DNA of 64,000 nucleotides from Cladopsammia gracilis (lineage: Eukaryota > Cnidaria > Anthozoa > Scleractinia > Dendrophylliidae), in the NCBI GenBank assembly GCA_022457155.1, contig JAJGOT010000013.1, positions 1,575,001-1,639,000 on the forward strand, in the 5' to 3' direction. Shown here in pieces: positions 54,240 through 64,000 of the stretch. The notes under the pieces are model-generated. The model was not told the origin of the DNA, ran no database searches, and was given only the letters and a program-made list of their open reading frames with translations. How positions within the stretch are numbered: position 1 is the first letter of the stretch; each line of letters opens with the position of its first letter. A program made the translations under genes and the position numbers.

Positions 54240-56227
54240 GAGTGGCTGGGTACTTTTTTTTTTTTTTGAGATATTTTTGATCTCAGGTGGAAGCTGGTCA
54301 AGGAAATGATTTTTCATATCTTCTGATATCTTGTAGCCCTCTGTAAATTTATGTTTGTGACTGTTACACTGTCTGCTCCCCCGAGGCAAATCTTGTCTTC
54401 ACCCTTGATATTGATTATCACTTGTCGATGTGGGCTGACATGGGTCCTCTTTATTGCAGGAATGTGGGCATGTATGTCTACCATGGAAGAGGCCATGTGT
54501 GCTATCTTGGTTTTTCGAAGGTCAGTAGGAGTTTTTGGTGTGTATATTGTGATAGTCATCCAGGAAGTTAACCATGAAGCAGGTTCTTGGACATGTTTTT
54601 CTTTATATTCTGCACTGTTCTTGGATTTACTGAAAATCCTAGCACTGGTTCAGGAGACAAGCCCTATAATGATAGCCCACCAAGTGAAGAAAAGAGACCA
54701 TAGTCTTTTTGAAGCTGGCATGTCTTCTGTGACCTGTAATTTTAATTTTTACCATATTAATTTTTACCATATTTATTTTTACAAGCAACCAGTAATTGGC
54801 GTTGTAATTGACATAATTGATTTAATAATATACATGTATTGATATGATTTTTTACTTTAAATTTATTTCTTTGTATTTTTTTAATCATTTAATACTCTTT
54901 TCATGAATCATAAATACTTCAGTTTATTGTTTAGTACAGAGAGCCAGGGATTTATGGTCAACTTGACTAATATGATCTATTGAATAACATATTCTACATA
55001 ATTGCATGCATCAGTGCCCTACTGTAAACGAAATTTCAAAATACATACCTAAAATATGAGAGAATGTGCAATAATAACACTGTTCGTTGCCTCTGCAGGG
55101 ATTCCCTCTCTGGTGACACTCTGTGGTCATCCCTTGTTATTGAACTTAGAATTAGGTCAAACAACCCTGGAGAATTCTGTTCACAAAATTCCCTCATCTG
55201 ATTTGGATCATATATTGGCACTTCTCAGTGGTTTGCTGTCATAATATCTGAACATTGCACTCTGACACTGACTGACCAGCTGGTCAAAGGTTAGGTCTGC
55301 AAAATACAAAATGCATACATGTGGGGTATAAGCCAAGAGCCTGAGGGACTGGGGATTTCTCTCAACTACATTAATTAATGACAGCCCTGTACACTGTATA
55401 ATATGTGTACTAAAATACTGTTTTACTGCAACCTCTATTAAAGGAAAATAGAATTTAATTTATGGACATATGTACCGGTAATTCCATGGAAGAAATAAAT
55501 TCTTGGAAGCATACCTGATGTAGTTTGCTTTCTTTGCAGCGTTGTGTCACTCCCAGGCGGGCCACTGATAGAGTTCTTCGATGTGGCATTATTGTCCTAA
55601 GAAGATTCATACCAAGATTATTATTTATGTTCTTTTTCATGACTCTTTTTTTTTTGTTATTAAAAATGGACTGCAACGTTTTGTTTTTTATTTCAATACC
55701 TTTTTATTGTCAGAAGATTTTGCACTGGAGTTTATCTTGGCCGTGAAGGTACATGTAGTGGACGTGTTAGTCTGTCTCTGAAAGTAAAGCAATCGATAGT
55801 CATGATATAATTATATTTTTGTTCTAAAAATTCTTCTTGTGAGATGCAGTGTTCATATTTCTGTCTAATTTGCGGAAACACTGGTTTTCTGTCATTGCTG
55901 TTGTTGTTGTTTTTTTTTGTAAGTCTGGAGAGATGTATTAAAAATTTTTACATTATATCGATTTCAATCTTCTCTATCAAATGATTTTAATCTTCCCAAT
56001 ACAGAATCAATAGATTTGTACTTGTCATTTCTTGAACTGAAAAAAAAATGTAAACAAGAAAAAACATTGACATACTTTTGCAGGAGGAATGTAGTCTGGG
56101 AAGTTTAAGAAAGCCTTGTCTGCGACCATAGCACACTTGTTGCACCAGTGGTTTCCAGGCCGATAGTTTGGTACATTGGCTCCTACCCGACCGAATAAAC
56201 GATGCAACCTCCTAGGAATTGTTGTTC
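54240..56227 (-). pseudogene. Decayed multi-exon gene of an unnamed family
   Basis: Exons in order on the minus strand: about 56212-56076 (RLHRLFGRVGANVPNYRPGN, then HWCNKCAMVADK and PDYIPPAK), 55596-55515 (DNNATSKNSISGPPGSDTTL), 55220-55049 (FCEQNSPGLFDLILSSITRD to HILSYFR) and 54733-about 54240. Phases fit across the three introns (GT donors, AG acceptors), and the last junction rebuilds LSYFR-SQK. The final exon has an in-frame TAG after SLGGLSL and a TAA after NLLHG. It then continues in other frames (FLDDYHNIHT, TPTDLRKTKIAHMASSMVDI, then EDMKNHFLDQLPPEIKN). Intact splice sites with broken reading frames indicate a former gene, not chance. I do not recognise a catalytic domain; function and family are unnamed. 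It may be a multicopy lineage-restricted gene or the host-like ORF of a transposon. Confidence 0.72.
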
Positions 56228-56234
56228 TTAAAGT

Positions 56235-56539
56235 TCAGTCGAATGTTGTGATAATGGACATGAGCAAAAATCGTTTGCTTGTCGATTGGCCCTCATCCAG
56301 TGTCGAGTGCAAGCCCAGCAATGTTGGCTACTCCCAGTGAATCTAGCAATGCCCTCGTTAAACTGCCTCATGGGACCCTCGCATTCTTCCCCAGTTCGTG
56401 TTCTTTTCAGGAACCAGCAAATCCGCTCATATGGCTTGGCATTTGCCGTCACTAAGACCAACGCGCACCCAGCCCAAACTAATACGGTCATTTCAACAAA
56501 GTTCGCGATAAAACTCGCGTGTTCGCCTTTCGTTTTCAC
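56235..56539 (-). CDS. Possible first exon of a small secreted Cys-containing protein (weak)
   Basis: From an internal ATG the translation starts MTVLVWAGCALVLVTANA, a plausible signal peptide, followed by KPYERICWFLKRTRTGEECE and a Cys-rich segment (CWACTRHWM, CSCPLSQHS). It lies just upstream of the pseudogene exons, but no donor with matching phase links it to them. It may be a chance ORF; no homolog is recognised. Confidence 0.22.
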
Positions 56540-58055
56540 CTCTTGTACAAGGATAAAAACCCAGTGTACAAAAGATATTTCACTGCTTGGTAAGCGAGGG
56601 GGTCAGTTTCCAATTTTCAAGCTACTGTTTTCACTTAAACTTTTCTTTTTTACGATAAACCGGGGCTACTCGCGAAATTTTGAAAACGCCGCCATTTTAT
56701 TACGGCTTGTTGTCATGCCCAGGTCGCGCGCGCCGTGACACCTCGCACATGCGCACACGTTATTCAGCGCTGTCAAGATGTATTCAAAATGGCGGCCAAG
56801 GAAAAGAGTGAGAAGATCTGGGTACGAGATTGCAAACCAAGAGGAAAACAAACAAAATGGCGGCCAAGGAGGGATTTCTGTGTAACCAAGTGGAACCATT
56901 TATCGACCTGTAAAGTTTTTCTTTGCCTTGCTGTTTCAAGAAAAATGATACACAGGCAATGGAGGTAAAAATTCGAAACGCCGCAGATTACGAAACATGT
57001 TTTATTTTTTAAGGAAGCACGATTTCAAAGGAAAGGAGTAAATTTACCGTCTCAGCTATAAAGGGACTTTTGGTTTCTTATATTATAGTATTTTCGGCTT
57101 CTTTTCCCACGATCACACCCGCAAGCAACAAAATAGCATGAAATTTTTGTCGCAATATTTTTTCGATTTAACCGTCGATGCTTTCGCCGTTGCTCTTGCG
57201 CGGGTATCACCGTTTTGTTGGCATTTTAAAGTAATTTACCGTCCTCAATAAACTGAACTTTTACTCAGAGATGGTTTTTCAGAGATGGTTTGCTGATCCA
57301 GTCAAAACACTGACAACAGCAAAATATGTTAAATCAAATGCTTTTTATTTACTCATTTCCGGGAATATCTCCCACCAAGTTAACATTTTCTAAAAAAAAG
57401 AAAAGAAAAGTGAAGACAAGTCAAAGTATTTTTCCCATATTTGTTAGAGGTGTTTGTCACAATTGTTTCTGAGGAAAACATGTACAATTTATGTTGGAAA
57501 TGACAGCAGTGTGATTAGTGTATTTTATTACCAAATAAACCTGTAAAAATTGACGATTAAAGTAGATTTACTCCATTTCCAAATGCAGCTACATCTGCCC
57601 TAAATGGTGACCTGGGGATGTGACAGTATTCTGAAACCAGCAAATAAACAAGTCATGGGCCAAAGCTACTCGTCCCCCAATTTAAAAATTATCATTTAAT
57701 GGCCAAAATCTTTAATTCCAAATCTGCCAACTTTATACATACTTCCCTGTCAATCCCTACCTGGATATTGCACATGAAGTATACATATTGGTTCATGTCA
57801 ACTAACTGTGACTGGCATAGAAAATCCCCTACGGCAAATTGTAACCCTGGGGATGAATTGATGAGGAAACCCTTCTAAAGTTAAAACAAGTAGCCTGATG
57901 GGCTTCGAAACTGGCTCGTTTTGTCTCAGTTTTCACCCGGTTTTCATTTTAGAGTTTTATATTAGCAATCCACAGTATACAATCTAGAATATATTCATAT
58001 GCACAGTCCAGTCTACATTTACATTTACATTCCACAGCCCGCTTCATGCACTCCT

Positions 58056-58300
58056 TAGGGACAGATTATTTTATTGTTAGGGGAGGGAGGAGGGGGGGGG
58101 GGGGTGGGCAATTACCAGAAAAAAATTCCTGCATAGCAAAAGTAAAGAAAAAAAATAATGCACAGAGAGCCAATGGAAAAAAGGTATGGAACAATCCCGA
58201 AAAAAAATTATTGCACAACATCAAGACGGAAAAAATTCATGATCAGAAAAATTGCCCACACCGCCCCCCCCCCCCCCCCCACACAAAAAAAGTCCCTCCC
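58056..58300. mobile_element. GGGACNGANNATTTTATTGTT element, copy 3 (diverged)
   Basis: TTAGGGACAGATTATTTTAT with a G tract, then GGGCAATTACCAGAAAAAAA, TTCCTGCA, GAAAAATTGCCCACACC and a C tract ending in AGTCCCTCCC. Order of blocks matches 43513 and 50673. Confidence 0.65.
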
Positions 58301-60456
58301 TTTGTAGGCTACAATTTCAGGTCTCTATTTTCTTCTCTAATCGGCTCGGTACTGTTACAAAAAACATAACTTTAGAATTTTGTACATTTTTTTTTTTCGC
58401 TTTTATATCCTTGAAACCACCCACTACAAGGAATCAGGATTGTTTAAACACAGGCATTTTGGAGAATCGGTCATAGGATTTCGAATAAATTAACAATATC
58501 AACATGATCGATCGCGACCATAGCGTGACATAAATTCGAGATGTTCGGAATTTCAACGTGACTCCATGGCGTAATGCTTAAGAATTGTTTACTCATCAGC
58601 TGACTTGCCGGGACGTGCTTTCTAAACTCAACTGTTTGACAATTGATTTGGTTAGAAAAGTTCAACCCGCTTTCCTTTTACTAGAAATAGAACACATTCT
58701 GAAATCACAGCGATTTAATGTTTAACAATTTCGTCGAAATTAGAACAGTAAATATTTCAATTGTAAATTGTCGTTTCGATGACATCACTGATTTCTGAAA
58801 ACCGGAAGTAAACTAGGTACGGTGTTGGCCGCAGCAAAATCGATTCCCGGGGCAGGTGACACGACAGAAAAAAAAAAAAAAAAAAGGGTATTTTAAGAAC
58901 TGACTCGCCGCAGAGCGGCGAGCCAGTTAATAATATATAGCTTTGGTCAACTTCAGAAGCTGGACTGGGCTTCCTAAATCTAGCCATTGTTTACAGGTAG
59001 AAAGGTTTGGTCACTTGATTACCTGATTGTTTTAAATCAAAGCTTCCATGTCTGATGTGGCAGGGATGCTGGTAAGCCCTTACAACCCCTAAGGCCATGT
59101 CAGTGGGAATCTTATGCTCCTGACACATTAAACAAAGCCAGACTGGACTGCAAGAGAAAGGCCTGACCAGAAAGCACCCTGTTCTCCATGGTTGTGTTAA
59201 AAACCAAAATGTTAATAAAACATCACAAAGAAGCTTAATGTGTCATACTTATAACAAGGATGGCTCCCAAATAAAAAAGAAATCTGAACCTATTCCTTCT
59301 CTGTTGGACAAGTGACAGAAATTCCTGATCAGACAGAAAAATCCACTAGACCTGAGCCATGATTGTCAAAATTCATCAACATCTCCCTCCTTCATAGCGG
59401 CTTTTTTCAGTAAAAAACTGAAATGTAGAAAATATAAAATGAAAAGGGGGCACATGGGGAACATTTCTTGTGCACTTCACTTTTTCCTCTCCTCAGTCTC
59501 AGCTCAAAGACTAGCTTCTTACTGTGGCATGAAAGAATGTTTCACAGCTGGTTACCTATATCCTAGAATGTTTTTTTATTGTATCAACCCAATGGCTTGC
59601 AATGATTACCACTCTGAAATCCTGATATATTATAGTTCAAAGCCATATTAATCATATCATTTACTCATTCAAACAAGGAATAAAATTAATTTCATGCTTG
59701 ACATTCTACTCCACTGTTTTCAGGCAAACAGACCGGCTCTTAAACCTTAAGCTGACTAGAGGCAAAAACATGTTAACTAGCATTCTGCTGACATGTGTTT
59801 CTCAAAAGTGCAGAAAACTTTGGAGCCCGAAAAGCTGTTATGTGCAGAATGTTTGTTAAGAACAATTGAATTTTTAATGATTTTGACAGCTAAGCAAAAA
59901 AAAAACCACCCTAAGATCATTGGTCCAAACAAGTTGGGATGTACCCTGCATGGGTGCCTCTCATCTATCTCATAAACTATATATTACATGCCTCTGTTGA
60001 CTCATATTTTTGCCACAAGGAAGAGCCCCAGGGCAAAAGGCCTGCTGTAAGAGAACTTCTGGTATTTAGAGTGTCTGGGATGATTTGCCAGCAATAAACT
60101 ACATTGCCATTTCATAGAAGCAAAATCTTAAAAACAGTTCTTGGGCCTGAAATGTGGTTGGGAATTTTGAGGGTAAGATTTCCATATAATCCCACAAATT
60201 ATAAATAACTTCTATAAACTATGAATGAGTTCTGAAGACTGTAACAAAAGCCACAACAAAAGATTGCCTAAATAAAAACAATAGTACATACATTCATGTG
60301 CAAAATTGGGCCATTCCATTTAATATCAAGCAGTTTTTATTTTTTATATTGTACCTCTTATTTGTAGTTAGGAAGTTAGGTAGTTAGCTGATTGTGATAA
60401 TTTAAGCTGATGGAAATACCGTGTATAAATAAAGTTATCTATTCTATTCTATCTTC

Positions 60457-60672
60457 ACCCCCCCCCCCCCCATTGAGGTATCAGGAAATCTTGGGGGGGG
60501 GGGGGGGGGGAGGAGATACTTGCTTCAGCATCCTTTGATCTTCAAAAATTTCCCAAGGGGGTAACAAAAAGATTTGCTATTTCTAAGGGGGGTGTTCTGT
60601 CAGCACTTTGATCTTTTTTTCCTTAGGGGGATGTTGAGTGAATACCTCAATCGGGGGGGGGGGGGGAGGGTG
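60457..60672. repeat. C- and G-tract hairpin repeat
   Basis: A C run near 60459-60471 with CATTGAGGTATCAG is answered by a G run and AATACCTCAATCGG near 60640-60672; another G run lies at 60493-60510. Confidence 0.7.
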
Positions 60673-61716
60673 CGGATATAAAATGGAATGGCCCATTAAT
60701 GTTGGGGGTTATACTAAAATCTTGCCATTTTGAGGAATGCATACCTGTTTTGTTTTTTATTGACATATTTTAAACACTAAATTGAGCTTAACTTCAGTCA
60801 AGCTGTCACAAGTGAATAAGTAACTGAATAGAAAACATTTGGCGGTCGGCTCTGCTTTATTTATGAAACCATAAATGAACTGAAAAACAAAGAAAACAAA
60901 CTGTATAAAACAACAGAGCGCAAGACAACAATAGGTAGAAATAGGTACAAAACAAGACATCTTTTTACACCGAGGTTCAGCCAGTATTCTAGACTCTATT
61001 AAATTACATTACGCCCAGCATTCCCCATTCCAGTCATTCCAAAATTCTATAAATTATCACGCACCGGGGGGTGAGTGGCGAATGGTCTTTCAAAAAATTA
61101 AGATTATGGGTCTCGCAGTCTCGGTTATTTGAGCGGTTCTGCACGTCTCTGTGTGTCTCGATTTATTTGGTAAAGCCTTTCCATATAGCCTTTCTCTCCG
61201 CCTCGCATTTTGAAAGTTTAAAAGTGTAGGGCTCGCAGAAAAAATATCTCGAATTTTATTAAGCTTACCATTCGCCACCCGTTACTGACGCAAAGCCTGA
61301 AAATCGGCGAATTATCTCTAAATCTTACGCTTGTTGGATCATAGCCGCATCGTCAGGAACAGCTACAGTTTTGTTAACAGTTACTCTGGAAAACTGTTCA
61401 ACTTTCACGTCTCGGAGACCTTCGATATAGCATTGTTTTGGTTTCTCGAAGAACCTACCGTGATCCGCCATCTTTTCTTAGAAAAACGTAAACCAATCAG
61501 AATAGATGTAAGAATCAGGATCAATAAACCAATCAGCGGTCGTTTTAGATCGCTATGTCCCAGGGGTTTCTCCTCTCAAACGGCCATTTTGAAAACCGAG
61601 AAGCCCCTGGGAACGAGGTTGAGTTCAATATATTAGCACAAAAGCCTGGGACGAGCTACCGGCATCTTCTTCTCAAGTGGGTAGTGCGCATGTGCCAAGC
61701 GCGATGGTGAAAAAAC

Positions 61717-64000
61717 ATGGCGGACGATGAAGAAGATGACCCTGTCGTGGCCGAGGTTTGTTTTTATCGCGGCTGTGAAGAAAATTTGCACATTTCGTGG
61801 TGGGAGCACTTTTATGAAACATACTTCTTTCTGACTGTTTTACAGGTGGACGTTTATTTGGCCCAGACTTTGGCCGATAACCTCTACTTGTTTCAGGTAG
61901 AAATCTGAATTTCTTGCTCCTTCGAATCATAGTATACGGAAAGTTATCAAACTATCAGCATGTTATTTTGTTTTAGTTTTAGCTGATACTCGATTGTTAC
62001 ACAGTTAAATTGTAAATTCTAGCAGAGAAGCTAAAAATACATCGCTTACTCCTCATAATTGCTTTTTACTGAAATTATCTTTTTTGAACAAACTTGCCGA
62101 CGTGTTCTCTACGTTGGTGGCTGTTTGGCTGAATTTGAAATCTCTTCGGCTATAGTAGCAGAAAGCTTTGATTGGATGTAACTTTGTTCCACCTCTTTTA
62201 CATGTACATGTGCTGGAACACTTCTTCTTCTTCTTCCATTAAACTTGCCTCCTTCACTTCTGAAGATTTTCGCAAGTGTTAAAATATATTCACAATGTTT
62301 TTATTTCACCAATGTGTACTTACATGTACATACGTTTTTTTTTATAATAATTGTCAAAATAATAAGCTTAAACTTTAATTATGCCAAAACTCCAGAGACT
62401 AAAGATTTCAAAGAATGGATATTTTTATCCACCAGATAATTCACTACTGTATCTAGTGGATTTGGGTTAACAAAAATAACTACTGTATGGTTCACTTTAA
62501 CCACCAGTTCACCTCAGTGTCGACCACCCTCATGAAGCCCCATTAAATTCTCAGTGAAGCTCTATAATTAAAAGCTCCTGTAAGCAACCATGACCACTTT
62601 TAAGGCTATTTTTTATTGTTTTTAAGCTCTTGTAAGCGACCACTCCTGATGTTTTTCTAAAGGAAAATACACTGTATGTGTGAGTTTGTCCATGCATGCA
62701 ATGTACTGGTACATTCATTGAATTTTTGCTGTTATCAGAAATGTATACATAATCCTGGTTGGCATGTTGTAAGCTGCCATAGGTGACTGAGCTCTGTCTT
62801 CTGTTGTTTACGAGAGCTTCAACAGTGGATGGTAACAGTGGATACTGTACTATCCACCTTTTCAACAAAGCTTTGCACATCTTTGCAATCCGCTCATACG
62901 AAAACATCCAGAATCTGGATGTTTTGCTGATTGGCTCCTGATGATCTCCTCTCAAATAAGTGCTGTGATTGGGTAACTAGAAACTCTTGGCCAGAGGTTC
63001 TCTCGCGGCTTCACTGCTCATTGCTTGCCTTCAACTGGCCCTGACTTTTCATTAAAGCTTGCCATGAGAGAACCTCTGGTATCCAGTGTATGGCCTTACA
63101 TGTACTTGAATGGGATAAATCACTAAAGGTAGGGGATTTGACCTGATTTGGCCCATATGTTAGCTCTGTACTAAAAATTGTACAGCTTGGCCTTATATTT
63201 ACGTACATGTACACGTCTTACACATATTTGAGACTTGTCTGACCAGATATATTAAGTTGAAATTCTTCTATATTGTCTAACAGTTATCGTCCGATAAAGA
63301 CCGGATAAAAAATAAAGAGCAATATAATCTTGTACTAAATTTTACTGAAAGCTACATGTACATGTCAGGCCATTCAAAACAACAATGAAATGCCAACAGT
63401 AGGAAATAATTGAGCAAACTCATACATACTTATGAGCTTGCTGAATGCATATTATTGATGTGTGTCGGCAATACACATTTGCATGTGCATGGATTTATCT
63501 GACCAGTTACACATTAATATTTTAGTTTGCCTATCTCTGACCTGCACTGTATCCAATTTATCTTTTGCAGTACCCTGTGCGACCAGCTGATATAAGTTAC
63601 GATAATATTCCTCATATTGGAGCCAGAATCAAACCAGAGCAGAAAAAGGTAACTCAGATTGATCATTTAAACAATAATCTTATTTTGGAGAATGTAGTGT
63701 ACACTGTAGTTCTAACTTTTGAATCTGTTGACGAAATCCTATGGTGTGACCATTCAAATAAAACCTCTTTGGCAGTACTTTTGCATGGTTCCATTTGTTT
63801 TTAAATATTTTACAAAATGAAATTTGGACTTTTTCTTGGCCCTTGGCCCTTGGGAGTTACAAGGTTAAGAAGTCCTGTTGGCCACGTGCCACTGTTTAAC
63901 TCTTGTATGCTAGCAGAGATTTAGCTAAGATATCCAACAGGTGGAATTTTGTTCATCCACAGGCTGAAAATTTTGTTAAAAAAAGAGAGAAAGAGTTAAG
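61717..64000 (+). CDS. POLR3E: RNA polymerase III subunit RPC5, first three coding exons (runs off the window)
   Basis: Coding exons 61717-61755, 61846-61896 and 63571-63648 (39, 51 and 78 nt). All are phase 0 with GT-AG introns, giving 56 residues: MADDEEDDPVVAE, VDVYLAQTLADNLYLFQ, YPVRPADISYDNIPHIGARI then KPEQKK. The order acidic start, DDPVV, DVYLA, LYLFQYPVRP and IKP-Q-K is the conserved N-terminus of RPC5, a Pol III subunit that with RPC4 forms the TFIIF-like subcomplex used in initiation, termination and recycling on tRNA and 5S genes. The first ATG has a very short upstream region and no in-frame ATG before it. The rest of the roughly 700-residue protein lies beyond 64000. Intron 3 begins with GTAACT at 63649 and contains a 106-bp-type repeat. 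Confidence 0.93.
62221..62300 (+). repeat. 80-bp dispersed repeat, copy 2, POLR3E intron 2
   Basis: CTTCTTCTTCTTCTTCCATT, AAACTTGCCTCCTTCACTTC and TGAAGATTTTCGCAAGTGTT correspond to 53868-53950. Confidence 0.75.
63695..63800 (+). repeat. Single 106-bp-type repeat unit, POLR3E intron 3
   Basis: GTTCTAACTTTTGAATCTGT, GACGAAATCCTATGGTGTGA, CCATTCAAAT and GCAGTACTTTTGCATGGTTC align with the array units at 24453-24835. Confidence 0.75.

Larger units (their letters stand above)
56540..61716. other. Long intergenic region upstream of POLR3E
   Basis: No exon with recognisable protein and splice context. Contents: a twofold AAAATGGCGGCCAAGGA word at about 56787-56870, the MITE at 58056-58300, an A tract near 58867, a small hairpin CTGGCTCGCCGCTCTGCGG at 58900-58926 (minus strand), and G/C tracts at 60457-60670. 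ATAAATAAAGTTATCTATTC at 60427 resembles a retroelement tail. Short ORFs such as 59439-59651 have no support. Confidence 0.5.

Noticed and set aside
54351..54842. 163-codon plus-strand ORF with hydrophobic stretches
   Set aside because: It is the antisense of the pseudogene exon on the minus strand, which has family-like conserved motifs and splice sites.
56286..56738. 150-codon plus-strand ORF
   Set aside because: No domain, overlaps a minus-strand candidate, and lacks splice or promoter context.

Overview
The window looks like nuclear DNA of an anthozoan cnidarian, most likely a stony coral. This is inference. It rests on small GT-AG introns between short conserved exons, AT-rich unique sequence, an intact Penelope-like retroelement ORF, and a very high density of terminal-inverted-repeat MITEs, foldback elements and tRNA-derived SINEs with G/C homopolymer tracts. 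No species-level call is possible from the sequence alone.

Five host genes can be supported. (1) An intronless F-box/leucine-rich-repeat gene (7140-8531, +). (2) An intronless gene for a six-blade NHL beta-propeller protein with no RING or B-box (16755-18170, +). (3) A five-exon kinase of the testis-specific Ser/Thr kinase (TSSK) type (22122-27405, -). It reconstructs to 604 aa with perfect phase continuity and a long basic tail. (4) Divergent from it, a six-exon MRPL58/ICT1 gene for the mitochondrial-ribosome peptidyl-tRNA hydrolase (28803-38911, +). Its first exon (45 codons) and last exon (26 codons) are too short to stand out as ORFs, and a 5.7-kb intron full of nested transposons separates the last exon from the rest. 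(5) The first three coding exons of POLR3E, RNA polymerase III subunit RPC5 (61717 to the right edge, +).

Layout: 1-7139 is repeat-rich intergenic DNA. 7140-8531 is the F-box gene. 8532-16754 is a dense MITE/SINE/LINE-remnant zone. 16755-18170 is the NHL gene. 18171-22121 holds a G-tract MITE and a LINE tail. 22122-38911 is the divergent kinase/MRPL58 pair. 39533-51096 is a mobile-element block: minisatellite elements sharing a GCACGTGC module, two 1.3-kb foldbacks each with a perfect 9-bp target duplication, and a Penelope-like element with an 876-codon ORF lacking the usual GIY-YIG domain. 51672-53540 is nested MITEs. 54240-56227 is a decayed multi-exon copy of a gene family I cannot name. 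56540-61716 is mostly unassigned intergenic DNA. POLR3E begins at 61717.

The host genes are unrelated housekeeping or regulatory genes and do not form one pathway. The notable signals are the mobile elements (9-bp-duplication foldbacks, GCACGTGC-module minisatellite elements, endonuclease-less Penelope ORF, 1.9-kb palindrome in an intron), the unnamed pseudogene family, and the kinase with a Cys-Cys-Pro-Gln motif in place of Ala-Pro-Glu.
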